Under the pieces are notes generated by a model, which was given only the letters and a program-made list of their open reading frames with translations, was not told the origin of the DNA and made no database searches. 64,000 bases of DNA from Cytophagaceae bacterium. GTDB taxonomy: Bacteria; Bacteroidota; Bacteroidia; Cytophagales; Spirosomataceae. Of this stretch, positions 10,450 through 20,415 are shown piece after piece. The stretch's first letter is position 1. Each line of letters opens with the position of its first letter. The DNA lies in assembly GCA_947450365.1 (NCBI GenBank), contig CANFVE010000009.1:29657-93656 (forward strand), in the 5' to 3' direction. The position numbers and the translations under genes are program-made.

Positions 10450-11178
10450 TTTAGCCGCAATTTTCTCCATATTTTTTAAATACAAAGGATTTTTTGGATC
10501 AATTGCCAAGGCTTTTTTGACCCAGGCCTCCGCACGCGCCCATTGTTGGCGCTGAATCTCCAAATATCCTAAATTGTTATAAATCAAGTCTTTATATTTT
10601 CCTGTTGCCAAAGCTTTTTGAAAAGTAGCTTCGGCGAGATCGATTTGATTTAATTCTTGGTACACAACCCCTTTATTAATTAATGTTTCGACGGCTTTAG
10701 GATTTAAGACCAGGGCGCGGTCATAGGAGGAGAGGGCTTGGAAATATTCGCTTTGTTGGAGTAAAATATCCCCCTGCAAGGACCAAAATGCCGAAGAATC
10801 TGGAAAAGCCTCCACCAATTTTTTGGCCTGAGTCACGGCTTCTGGGTAATTTTCCTGGTTTTGTAATAATTCGACTTGTTTAAAAAGAGCGGATGAGAAT
10901 TTCGGATCGAGTTCGAAGGCTTTGACAAAATCAGCCATTGCCTCTTCGTTTTTTTCGAGGCTTTGATAGACGAGACCGCGGTTATAATAGGCGTCGGAAA
11001 ATTCGGGTTGCTTTAAAATGGCCTCATTATACCATTTAATGGCCTCATAATTCTCTTTTTCTTTGAATTTTTGATTCCCGCGTAGAAAAAATTGCGTCGC
11101 TTCTTTTTTATCAGCTTCTGAATCGCAAGCACTGAAAAAAAAGAGGGAGCTAATCAACAAGAGTAAAATGGATCGCAT
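10435..11178 (-). CDS. TPR-repeat lipoprotein
   Basis: Start MRSILLLLISSLFFFSACDSEADKK gives an SPase II lipobox (FSAC); multiple TPR motifs. Confidence 0.85.
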   Translation of the reverse strand: MRSILLLLISSLFFFSACDSEADKKEATQFFLRGNQKFKEKENYEAIKWYNEAILKQPEFSDAYYNRGLVYQSLEKNEEAMADFVKAFELDPKFSSALFKQVELLQNQENYPEAVTQAKKLVEAFPDSSAFWSLQGDILLQQSEYFQALSSYDRALVLNPKAVETLINKGVVYQELNQIDLAEATFQKALATGKYKDLIYNNLGYLEIQRQQWARAEAWVKKALAIDPKNPLYLKNMEKIAAKSALE

Positions 11179-11269
11179 AAGATAAAAATCAGCTGAATGA
11201 GGACTCAATTTAAATAATTCAAAATTCATTCGCATCTTTGTACCCTAATTAATACCAAATTTTATTCCC

Positions 11270-11707
11270 ATGGCATATGCAAACATGTTAACCGATAAAG
11301 GGTTAATGAAAATTGAATTTTATTCGGAAGATGCACCGATTCACGTGAAGAACTTCATCGATCTCTCCGAAAAAGGTTTTTACAATGGACTTACCTTTCA
11401 CCGCGTGATCCCCGATTTCGTCATCCAAGGGGGTGACCCAGATGGAACGGGGGGTGGTGGCCCAGGATATAGCATCCCGTGCGAATTGACCGGAAATAAC
11501 CAATACCATGACCGTGGCGTACTTTCGATGGCACATCGCGGACCGAATACGGGTGGATCTCAGTTCTTCATCTGCCATTCACGCAATAATACCTCGCATT
11601 TAGATCGCAAGCATACCTGCTTCGGAAAGGTCATTGAAGGACAAGATGTGATTGACCAAATTCGTCAAGGCGATAAAATCATCAGCATCGAAATCGTAGC
11701 CGAATAA
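11270..11707 (+). CDS. Cyclophilin-type peptidyl-prolyl cis-trans isomerase
   Basis: '[33 protein letters not shown]' and 'GSQFFICH'. Confidence 0.95.
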   Translation: MAYANMLTDKGLMKIEFYSEDAPIHVKNFIDLSEKGFYNGLTFHRVIPDFVIQGGDPDGTGGGGPGYSIPCELTGNNQYHDRGVLSMAHRGPNTGGSQFFICHSRNNTSHLDRKHTCFGKVIEGQDVIDQIRQGDKIISIEIVAE

Positions 11708-11946
11708 TGCATTTCATCAAAGAAATCCCATCGACATGCATGCGCATTTCCTTATTCGAATGGAATTCAAAATACATTCTGAAATTTGAAACGCCTGATT
11801 TAGAACAAAGTTTTAAATTTTCCGTGCTGGATTTTACTGACCAAAACGAAATAGAGGAGCTTGCTTCAAGCTCCTCTTTTCAAACATTTGTTGAAAATAC
11901 CTTTCACAGCATGTATGCTGAAATGGCTAAACAATTGAATCCTTAA
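11707..11946 (+). CDS. Small hypothetical protein (79 aa)
   Basis: ATG overlaps cyclophilin stop (TAATG); no recognised domain. Confidence 0.5.
   Translation: MHFIKEIPSTCMRISLFEWNSKYILKFETPDLEQSFKFSVLDFTDQNEIEELASSSSFQTFVENTFHSMYAEMAKQLNP
11853..11880 (+). terminator. Terminator-like hairpin inside ORF 11707-11946
   Basis: AGAGGAGCTTG-CTT-CAAGCTCCTCT perfect 11-bp stem followed by TTT. Confidence 0.65.
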
Positions 11947-13733
11947 CGGTTTCCAAGCCATTTACCACGCAACTTCTTTTGTGCATCCGTGATATTTTTA
12001 CTTTCCGTCAACGTATAGGCATGCAGAGGACTTTGAATCACAGGAACGACAAAAAAGCGTTCGATGCCATCACGACGAACGACAAAGTTTAGCAGATCGC
12101 CTGTTTTTTTATCGCTGAGTAATTTTTCCATTCCTTCGAAGTTTGCCTGATTCACCTTTAGAATCTCATCGCCTACGTTTAATCCAGCCTGATAGGCTGA
12201 TCCTCCACGAGATACACTGGTAATGCGGCCCGCCATTGCAGTAAATCCAAGGTAAGGAATGACTTTCCCTACGTTCGCATCTGCCCACTCATATCCGAAT
12301 CCTTGGAATAAATCGGCATAGGCCGGTGTTTGGGTGCCATATATGTGGTTTTCAAACATGGATTTGGCGGAAACACCTGCCACTTGACTAAAGGCATTTT
12401 CCAATTCCGCGTCGGTAAAGCCACGCCCTAATTTTTGGTAATAGGTGGTATATAACAACTTAAATACATCATCTAAACATTTTTGACCTTGCGTTTGTCG
12501 AATGATCCACAAATTTAAAACGCCACCTAAGAGCGAACCTTTGTCATAATAGGAAACGGTGGAATTGCGAGAGTTTTCGTTTGGTCGGTAATACTTGATC
12601 CAGGCATCCCAACTGGCAGAAGCAGCTGATTCGATCTGATTCCCCGGGGTATTTTCCACCATGGAAATTTCATCGGCGAGGGATTTAATGTAATCGGGAG
12701 TACTAGATTGACCGGTTCTTTGCAAAATCACGTCGGCATAATAACTGGTTATTCCTTCCGACAACCACAAATTGTGTGTATAATTTTCATTTTCATAATC
12801 AAAAGGTCCTAGGGCTTTTGGACGAATGCGTTTCACATTCCATAAATGAAAATATTCATGTGCTAATAAATTTAAGATTCCTCGATATCCATTGGGATTT
12901 TCGTAATTGGCCCGAGACACCTGACAGGTGGTAGAGTATAAATGCTCCAATCCACCGCCTCCGCGGTATAAATTGTGAATGATGAATAGATAATGGTCGC
13001 AGGGATGATCGCCAACTACCCGTTGGGCTTCTTCACACATTTTCTTCACATCGGCTAAAAATACAGCTGAATCTACTTTAGCGGGTCCATAAAAGGCAAT
13101 TTGATGAGGGACTTGGTTTACTTTAAACTCCCATACCTTGTGATTTCCGATTTCGATGGGTGAGTCAATCCATTCATCTAGGTTTTTGGCTTGGAAGGTG
13201 AATTTCTTTACTTCCTTCATCGCAGTAGAAACCTTTTTAAATTCTTTAAACGGAATGACGGTTAATTCTTGGGCCGATTGCGCATATTCAGGAACATATA
13301 AAAATACACTCGCCGGATTGATGTATCCATGAGAATCGTCCAAAAAGGAAGTGCGCACGGACAATTCAAAGGCATATACGGAATAGTATACCGAAATTTT
13401 GGTTTGACCGGTACTGACAGGAACGCGCCACGTATTTTTATTGATTTTAGTGATAGTTGATTTTTGACCATCGATGCTGGCTTGAACTCGTTCAATGTTT
13501 TTGGCAAATTCACGAATTAAATAAGAGCCGGGAGTCCAAGCGGCCATTTTGAAATCCAGATATTTCATTTTTTGAGCGGATGCGGGAATATCAACTTCGG
13601 TGGTCACATCAAAATAATGAGTATGCGGCGCATCCATGCGCAGGCTGTGGCGAATAGGTGCGGCAGCTATCAAAAAGGAGAAAAATAAAGGGAAAATAAG
13701 ACAAATAAAATGACGTAGAAATAGCTTGTTCAT
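11943..13733 (-). CDS. M61 family metallopeptidase with PDZ domain
   Basis: Glycyl aminopeptidase-like 'LLAHEYFHLWNVKRIRPKALGPFDYENENYTHNLWLSEGITSYYAD' (HExxH variant) plus C-terminal PDZ; signal peptide from M at 13733. Confidence 0.92.
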   Translation of the reverse strand: MNKLFLRHFICLIFPLFFSFLIAAAPIRHSLRMDAPHTHYFDVTTEVDIPASAQKMKYLDFKMAAWTPGSYLIREFAKNIERVQASIDGQKSTITKINKNTWRVPVSTGQTKISVYYSVYAFELSVRTSFLDDSHGYINPASVFLYVPEYAQSAQELTVIPFKEFKKVSTAMKEVKKFTFQAKNLDEWIDSPIEIGNHKVWEFKVNQVPHQIAFYGPAKVDSAVFLADVKKMCEEAQRVVGDHPCDHYLFIIHNLYRGGGGLEHLYSTTCQVSRANYENPNGYRGILNLLAHEYFHLWNVKRIRPKALGPFDYENENYTHNLWLSEGITSYYADVILQRTGQSSTPDYIKSLADEISMVENTPGNQIESAASASWDAWIKYYRPNENSRNSTVSYYDKGSLLGGVLNLWIIRQTQGQKCLDDVFKLLYTTYYQKLGRGFTDAELENAFSQVAGVSAKSMFENHIYGTQTPAYADLFQGFGYEWADANVGKVIPYLGFTAMAGRITSVSRGGSAYQAGLNVGDEILKVNQANFEGMEKLLSDKKTGDLLNFVVRRDGIERFFVVPVIQSPLHAYTLTESKNITDAQKKLRGKWLGNR

Positions 13734-13886
13734 AGATGAATGGATTGATGGGAATTTGAATTTTTGTAAAATTATAAAAATCAATGAATTCTTTTAGCGA
13801 ATCATGATTTATATAAAAAACCGGACAATTTTTTGCTGAAAAAATCGTATTATTGTAGTAATTGTGAAAGCTGAAACCATTTTCAA

Positions 13887-16800
13887 ATGATATCTAAAAA
13901 GACCTTAAGAGGCTTGTTGCCCGGACTTGTAATTTTCTTGTATTCAACAGGGGTTTTGGGCCAACAAACATTAAGCTTTAACGACCACACGCTACATTTT
14001 CGGCAAGCCAAAGAATATTTTGACGCAAAAAACTATGTCGCCGCACAAGAAGAATTTTCTGCCTATTTAGGAAGTTTGGAGCCATTGAGCAATGAGCAGA
14101 GTGGACAGCGCGTTTTGGCGGAATATTACATGACGATGTGTTCTTTATACATGAGTCGGCCAGAATCGGAGATTTTGGCGGAACGCTTTGTCGCCAATAA
14201 CCCGGAACATCCTCAAGCGGTTAAATTGCTTCGTGGTATTGGAACCTTTTTCTATGAAAATGGCGACTATGCGAAAGCGATTAAATATTTGAGCAAATCC
14301 TCGGATACGAATTTGGAGGCCAAATTTAAATTAGCCGTTTCTTATTATGAATTAAAGAAATATTTAGAGGCGTTAACTGTATTTAATGAGATTAAGGTAG
14401 AAAATGAGGAGGAATATGCATTTCCAGCTTCCTATTACGCGGGGGTGATTAATTTCAATGAAAAGCGGTATGCTGAGGCGGTGATTGATTTTCAAAAGGC
14501 TGAGGGGGGGAGTAAATTCCGTAAAGAGATTCCGAATTGGATTGGTTTATGTTATTTTAATCAGTCAAAATTGACTGAATTATTGAATTATGCGGAGCCG
14601 ATCATCGCGAAGAAAAATACGGGCTATCGCTTAGATGAATTGGCGCTATTGGTAGCTGATGTCCAATTTCAATTGAATCAATTCGAAAAATCGATCAAAT
14701 CCTATGAGATTTATGGCAAATTAACGGGCATGCAATACAGTCCATTGTCCCAATATCGCTTGGGTTATGCCTTATTTAAGACCAAGAAATACAATGAGTC
14801 ATCTAGTCAATTAAAGCCTTTATTGGCAAAAAAAGACACATTAAGTCAATATGCAGCGTATAGCATTGCATTGGGTCAATTGAGTTCTGGGAATTTAATA
14901 GCTTCCTTGGAGGCCTTTGATTTGGCCAGAGCCTTATCCTTCAACAAGACGATTCAAGAAGAGGCCTACTTTAATCATGCGAAGGTTCAATTGGATTTAG
15001 GTAGGGGTGCCGAGACCATTGATGAAATCAAAAAATTCAATGCTTTATATCCAACGAGTAAATTTTCCGAAGAAGCAACCGAATTAGTGGCTGAGGCTTT
15101 TATTAATTCAAATAACTTGGAGGTGGCCATTAGTTATCTAAAGGGGATCACGAATCGCAGTGCAAAGTTAAACACCGCCTACCAGACCTTATCGTATAAT
15201 TTGGGCGTTAGAGCGTATAATGACAATAAGATTGATGAGGCGATTAAATTATTTGATGAATCCCTGAGTACACCTGAAAAGGAGGAATATACGTGGAAGG
15301 CGACACTAGGGAAAGCAGAGGCTTTGTCAGTGGAAAAGAAATTCGAAGAAGCGATAGAGCTTTATGTTCCTTTGATGAACAAGGGGATTAAGCAAGAGGA
15401 TTTTGTTCAAAAAGTGCGCATTGGATTAGCTTTTGCCTATTTTAATACAAAGGAGTTTAGTAAGGCAAATGCTCTGTTCAAGACCTATGTGGATCGTTTA
15501 AAATCCACCCCGAATGCGAAGAATAATCCGACGATCTTATTGCGTCTGGCTGATACCTATTTGATTTCTCGGAAATACGAAGATGCCTTGACCTATTACA
15601 GCCAGGCGGCGGATTTGGCGAAAACGGAAAAGGATTATGCTTTATTTCAAAAGGGGATGACCTTGGTGTATTTAAATCGGGCTAATGAGGCTCGGGCGGC
15701 GATGAAGCAGGTTCGGGTATCCTTTCCAGAATCGAAATATGCGGAGGATGCATTCTACCAAGAAAACTTGATTCTGTTTAATGCAGCAAAATATGCGGAA
15801 GCCATTGTCGGTTTTTCAGAGATTATCTCAAGTAAAAAAACGGGCGAGACATTGGCGCCGGCGATATTCAAACGAGCACAATCCTATACCAATAATGAGC
15901 AATACGATTTAGCGATAACGGATTATAAACGGATAATCAATGAATTTTCGGGGGATAAAATTGCGAAAGATGCCTTGGTTGGTCTCCAAGAGAATTTAAT
16001 TAAGGTGGGTCGTCCAGAAGAATTTGGCCAGGTATTAGATAGCTATCAAGCTGTCAATAAGTCTGAATCAGATAATGAGGCCATCGATCTAAAATACGGG
16101 GCTGCGCGTGGTATTTATGAAGGAAAGAAATTCGATAAGGCGGTTGTGGCATTAAAGGATTTTGTGGAGAAATACCCGACTAATGAAAACGTGGTAGAGG
16201 CTACTTATTTAATTGGCGATGCGGCGGATCAAATTCAGGATACGTTGACTGCCATTCCTTTTTTCAAAAGGGTCATTGAGAAAAATGAGCACCCTCAAGT
16301 GAACAAGGTGATTTTACGTGTGGCCGATTTATTGACCGGTCAAAAACAATATGTTGAAGCTGTAGGCTATCATCGCTTATTTATGGTGAAAAATCCGGAG
16401 CCTGAACAACAGGTATCAGCCTATACCAAAATCATTCAAACCTTTACAGAGGCAAAAGCATTAGATTCTTTGGGGGCTGTCATCCAAGAAATTAGCCCTT
16501 TGGAATTATTTAGTCAAGAGGAAAAGGCGAAACTTAGTCGACAATTAGCGAATTTATACAGCAGTGATAGTTTGCAGGTGGGCCAAAAAAGAAAATGGCT
16601 AAATCAAACGATCACATTTGATAAAAATGAATTAGGTGCTGATGCACAATATGAATTAGCCTCTTTATTAGCGAAAGAGGGGAAATTCAAGGAATCGAAT
16701 GACATGATTAGTACCAAATTCAAAAATGAATTTGCGGATGCGTCGGATGCGGTTATTGGCAAGGCCTATGTGCTATTGGCAGATAACTTTGTTTCCTTGA

Positions 16801-16910
16801 AGAACTTACCTCAAGCCAAAGCCATTCTAAAATCGGTGATTGATAATTCCAGTGATTCAGGTGTCATCGAAATGGCCAAAACAAAATTAAAAAGCTTACC
16901 CTTAAAATAA
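13887..16910 (+). CDS. Large (1007 aa) exported TPR-repeat protein
   Basis: Signal-like N-terminus and numerous TPR-like units throughout. Confidence 0.85.
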   Translation: MISKKTLRGLLPGLVIFLYSTGVLGQQTLSFNDHTLHFRQAKEYFDAKNYVAAQEEFSAYLGSLEPLSNEQSGQRVLAEYYMTMCSLYMSRPESEILAERFVANNPEHPQAVKLLRGIGTFFYENGDYAKAIKYLSKSSDTNLEAKFKLAVSYYELKKYLEALTVFNEIKVENEEEYAFPASYYAGVINFNEKRYAEAVIDFQKAEGGSKFRKEIPNWIGLCYFNQSKLTELLNYAEPIIAKKNTGYRLDELALLVADVQFQLNQFEKSIKSYEIYGKLTGMQYSPLSQYRLGYALFKTKKYNESSSQLKPLLAKKDTLSQYAAYSIALGQLSSGNLIASLEAFDLARALSFNKTIQEEAYFNHAKVQLDLGRGAETIDEIKKFNALYPTSKFSEEATELVAEAFINSNNLEVAISYLKGITNRSAKLNTAYQTLSYNLGVRAYNDNKIDEAIKLFDESLSTPEKEEYTWKATLGKAEALSVEKKFEEAIELYVPLMNKGIKQEDFVQKVRIGLAFAYFNTKEFSKANALFKTYVDRLKSTPNAKNNPTILLRLADTYLISRKYEDALTYYSQAADLAKTEKDYALFQKGMTLVYLNRANEARAAMKQVRVSFPESKYAEDAFYQENLILFNAAKYAEAIVGFSEIISSKKTGETLAPAIFKRAQSYTNNEQYDLAITDYKRIINEFSGDKIAKDALVGLQENLIKVGRPEEFGQVLDSYQAVNKSESDNEAIDLKYGAARGIYEGKKFDKAVVALKDFVEKYPTNENVVEATYLIGDAADQIQDTLTAIPFFKRVIEKNEHPQVNKVILRVADLLTGQKQYVEAVGYHRLFMVKNPEPEQQVSAYTKIIQTFTEAKALDSLGAVIQEISPLELFSQEEKAKLSRQLANLYSSDSLQVGQKRKWLNQTITFDKNELGADAQYELASLLAKEGKFKESNDMISTKFKNEFADASDAVIGKAYVLLADNFVSLKNLPQAKAILKSVIDNSSDSGVIEMAKTKLKSLPLK

Positions 16911-18611
16911 ATGAACATGAATTTTCCGATGATAGCGAAACCATTAACCCTGTGTAGCGTGCTTATTCTGGTAGGAGTGGGACATGTGGGGTACGGCCAA
17001 CAAAAAAAGGAGGGAAGTATTCAAACCGACGATATCATTCTTGAGAAGGAGCGTAAGATTGAATTAAAACCTGAAATTTCACGCAATTTTGAACCCTTAG
17101 ATGAAATTGAAAATCTGAATAAGGGGCGTAAAATGAAATATGAGTTTTTGGAGCGTAAATGGGAGGCCAAAAGTCCAGCCATTTTGACTACTTCTGTCAT
17201 TGGTCCGCGTGAAGGGGATGAATTGGTGTCGGCATTTGGTCCGAAATTCAAAAATATGGTGAAGATTGGAGCTGGAAATTACGGCCATACATTGCTGAAT
17301 GGTCACTTTGGCTTTGCGAAGGAAAACCAATTTCAAGGGATTTACATAAATCATGACGCAAATCGTCGGGGGCCTATTGGCGGAGTGTATGGGGGGCGAA
17401 ATGATAATGAGGTGAAATTATATAGCAAGACATTTACGGGAAATTATTTATTAGATGGATCGATTGGCTATAAGCGGACGGAGGCGAATTATTACGGTCG
17501 CGATGAGGATAAATTCGAGACTCAGTTAAATAAAATCGGCATTGTCTACAATAAATTTAATTACGTTGGGAGTATTGGAAATGCCAAAAAGGACGCCAAA
17601 TATGATTATATCGCGTCTTCGGGTTTGACTTATTTATCGACGAGCAATTCGAATCGGGAGTGGATATGGGAAAGTAAGATTAATTCTGTGATGCATGTGA
17701 ATGATCAAATTTCCGCGTATTTAAACGGGGATATGTTGCTTTCAGAAATTACGAATTCACAAAATAACCGCCGAGAATTATATCGCATCAAACCAAGTTT
17801 CCTCTATAAAAATGGTCGCATTTCCGTGACAGCAGGGATTAACATCGCGAATGAAAAGGATAAATTGGTGAATTTAAATCAGACTCGAATTTTTCCAATT
17901 TTGAAATTGGATGTGAAACCTACTGAATTTTTACATGTTTTCGCCGGAATAGGTGGGGATACCTATTTCAATTCGATGAATCAATTTGTGTCAGAGAACA
18001 ATTGGCTTGGCAATGATGTCAATCTGAAAAATACGGTTCAAAGTTCCAATATCTACGGAGGATTAAAAGGAAGTAATGAACGAAATTTTGATTTTGAGAT
18101 GAAATTTGGCTATTCTGAATATAGTAATTTAGGCTTTTTTACGTCCGTTCAAGGGGATTCCTCTCGTTATAATGTGAGCTATGCGGGAGGAGATAAAAAA
18201 GTTCAGGTCGTGAATATTTCAGGGCAGATTAACTATCAAATATTAAATGAGGTCCTGTCGATTTTAAAATATGATTTCAATAGTTATGAAAACCTGGGCG
18301 AATTAGAAAAACCTTATCATCGACCTGCCATCAATTTATCCTTCACAAATTCTATTACGTTTAAAGATCGGATTATCATTTCTCCCGATGTATTTTATTT
18401 AGGGGGATTGTATGGATATAATCCCCAACAAGTAAAGGCGGTAAAAATGCCAGATATTATCGATTTGAATTTAAAAGTGAATTATTTGATCACTAAAAAA
18501 TTCAATGCTTCGGTGAGCGCGAATAATATTTTGGGGAAATTGAATCAAAGGTATTTATTTTATCCCCAACAAAGTTTAAATTACACAGTTGGAATCGCTT
18601 ACTCTTTTTAA
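16911..18611 (+). CDS. Outer-membrane beta-barrel, TonB-dependent-receptor-like but without a recognisable plug
   Basis: Signal peptide, alternating beta strands, C-terminal 'NASVSANNILGKLNQRYLFYPQQSLNYTVGIAYSF' typical of TonB-receptor barrel ends. Confidence 0.75.
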   Translation: MNMNFPMIAKPLTLCSVLILVGVGHVGYGQQKKEGSIQTDDIILEKERKIELKPEISRNFEPLDEIENLNKGRKMKYEFLERKWEAKSPAILTTSVIGPREGDELVSAFGPKFKNMVKIGAGNYGHTLLNGHFGFAKENQFQGIYINHDANRRGPIGGVYGGRNDNEVKLYSKTFTGNYLLDGSIGYKRTEANYYGRDEDKFETQLNKIGIVYNKFNYVGSIGNAKKDAKYDYIASSGLTYLSTSNSNREWIWESKINSVMHVNDQISAYLNGDMLLSEITNSQNNRRELYRIKPSFLYKNGRISVTAGINIANEKDKLVNLNQTRIFPILKLDVKPTEFLHVFAGIGGDTYFNSMNQFVSENNWLGNDVNLKNTVQSSNIYGGLKGSNERNFDFEMKFGYSEYSNLGFFTSVQGDSSRYNVSYAGGDKKVQVVNISGQINYQILNEVLSILKYDFNSYENLGELEKPYHRPAINLSFTNSITFKDRIIISPDVFYLGGLYGYNPQQVKAVKMPDIIDLNLKVNYLITKKFNASVSANNILGKLNQRYLFYPQQSLNYTVGIAYSF

Positions 18612-18612
18612 T

Positions 18613-19626
18613 ATGCATTTACCTAGTATCATTCAATCCATCGAACAATTACTATTCACACATGATTGTGTGATAATTCCGAATTTTGGGGGCTTTGTGG
18701 TAAACCAACAAGGGTATACCTACGATGCAGAACAAGCTAAAATTCATCCTAAGAAAAGGTGGATCGCATTTAATGAGCGCTTGCGTGCAGATGATGGTAT
18801 ATTAGCTATTCAACTCGCGAAGGATTTCAACCTGACACAGAAAAAGGCCTTTGAACACGTATTGGCTTTTAGTTCAGAAATTAAATCCATCCTTCAGGCC
18901 AATGGAACTATGCAATTAGGGAAAATAGGTCAATTTACCTTAACCCAAGAGCAAAAAATCAGCTTTACTCCGAATAGTCATTTGAATTTTGATTTATCAC
19001 AATATGGTTTATTTGAGGTAGGAACCTTAGGTAAAACAAAGCCGAAATTAATCGAAAATCCAATTCCACTATCTGTGGAGGACTTACCAGCGCTTAGCCA
19101 ATCGGAATATGAAGAAGAATCCACGAGAAAAACGTTTAGTTCTCGGTTTTATGCCTATGTTTTAACAGCGTTTATTGTTGGGGGATTGGGGGCATATATC
19201 TTGACAGAACCGAATTCAAAATTTGTCAATAGTTCATTTTCGCCATTGACCATAAAAATCAAGAAAGAAAAGCTTGTTGCGAAAACGATTGTAACACCGA
19301 CTGTCATAAAAACTGATAATCCTGCCGAAAAGGCTGATGTAGGAGTTGATTCACTAACTGAAACACCAAGCACATTTAAGAGAGAAGGTATTTTTTTAGT
19401 TGCGGCAAGTTTCAAAACGCAGGAAAAGGCTGAAGAGGGTCTCGCGGAATTTGTTTCAAGGGGATTTGATTCCGTGGAAATTTTACCTAAGCAAGAAGGA
19501 GAACAATATTTCCGGGTGAGTGTGGGGAAAGTGGCCACCATGGACGAGGGCTACCAAGTGGCGGCTACTATGAAAAAAAATAAGAAAGTCGATATTTGGG
19601 TATATCAAACAAACCATTCATTATGA
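18613..19626 (+). CDS. HU-CCDC81-like and SPOR domain membrane protein
   Basis: N-terminal 'IIQSIEQLLFTHDCVIIPNFGGFVVNQQG...RWIAFNERLRADDGILA' (HU-CCDC81_bac pattern), TM segment, C-terminal SPOR-like 'IFLVAASFKTQEKAEEGLAEFVSRGFDSVEILPKQEGEQYFRVSVGKV'. Confidence 0.85.
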   Translation: MHLPSIIQSIEQLLFTHDCVIIPNFGGFVVNQQGYTYDAEQAKIHPKKRWIAFNERLRADDGILAIQLAKDFNLTQKKAFEHVLAFSSEIKSILQANGTMQLGKIGQFTLTQEQKISFTPNSHLNFDLSQYGLFEVGTLGKTKPKLIENPIPLSVEDLPALSQSEYEEESTRKTFSSRFYAYVLTAFIVGGLGAYILTEPNSKFVNSSFSPLTIKIKKEKLVAKTIVTPTVIKTDNPAEKADVGVDSLTETPSTFKREGIFLVAASFKTQEKAEEGLAEFVSRGFDSVEILPKQEGEQYFRVSVGKVATMDEGYQVAATMKKNKKVDIWVYQTNHSL

Positions 19627-20402
19627 ACGTTAGTTATCAAGAGCAAAAAGAATTAGAAAGAAAAAACCAGGTTAAGGCTTTGGTCATTACGCTTTTTCTG
19701 AATGGCTTATTATTTTTATTGATTTGGCAAGTGAAAATTTGGAATGAAAATCCAAATCCTCCCATCCTACAAGAAGCCGAAGGAATGAAAGGGGAGATTA
19801 CCTTTGAACAGGAACCGCCAAGTCCTTCACCAGCGAAAAAAGAAGAATTAACCACAAAATCAGAAGCAGCTGAAACACCGAGTACAGTTCCTCCCTTAAC
19901 GAGTCAAGCTGAAAGTCCGGTAGTCATAAAGGCTTCTCCGCCAGCACCTAAGGTAGATGTACCCGAGGAACCCGTGGTCGATTTAAATTTGACCTTAGGA
20001 AAACGAAGCCCGAAAGCCAGTGGAAGTGCTAATGGAAATGGAAGTAGTGGATCTGGGGGAAATGGACCGGCAGGATCGTCAGGCAACGGTTCCGGTGGAG
20101 GAGGGAAAGGAAATGGAATTGGTGGAAGCGGGGATAAGCCTATTGCTCAAAACTGGACATTCCCAACTTCGGTTATCAGTTCCATCGATAATGGCTCAGA
20201 AACGGGAGAAATCACCTTTTTTATTCGTGTAAATGAAAAAGGTAGTGTTACCGAAATCCGCATAGAAAAAACGAATGTAAAATTATCCCTCGCTGAAAAA
20301 TATAAAAAAGCTATCAAAGGCGCTCGATTTACACCCAAAGATGAAGGTAAAAGGGAAGGAGCTAGTGGCCTAAAAACCATTCGTATCGTTCCTACGAACT
20401 AA
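19623..20402 (+). CDS. TonB-like energy transducer with Gly/Ser-rich linker
   Basis: Short cytoplasmic N-terminus, one TM helix, Pro/Glu then Gly/Ser-rich linker, C-terminal TonB-like fold 'GEITFFIRVNEKGSVTEIRIEKTNVKLS...'; ATGA overlap with upstream gene. Confidence 0.7.
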   Translation: MNVSYQEQKELERKNQVKALVITLFLNGLLFLLIWQVKIWNENPNPPILQEAEGMKGEITFEQEPPSPSPAKKEELTTKSEAAETPSTVPPLTSQAESPVVIKASPPAPKVDVPEEPVVDLNLTLGKRSPKASGSANGNGSSGSGGNGPAGSSGNGSGGGGKGNGIGGSGDKPIAQNWTFPTSVISSIDNGSETGEITFFIRVNEKGSVTEIRIEKTNVKLSLAEKYKKAIKGARFTPKDEGKREGASGLKTIRIVPTN

Positions 20403-20415
20403 TTTCATCTCATTC

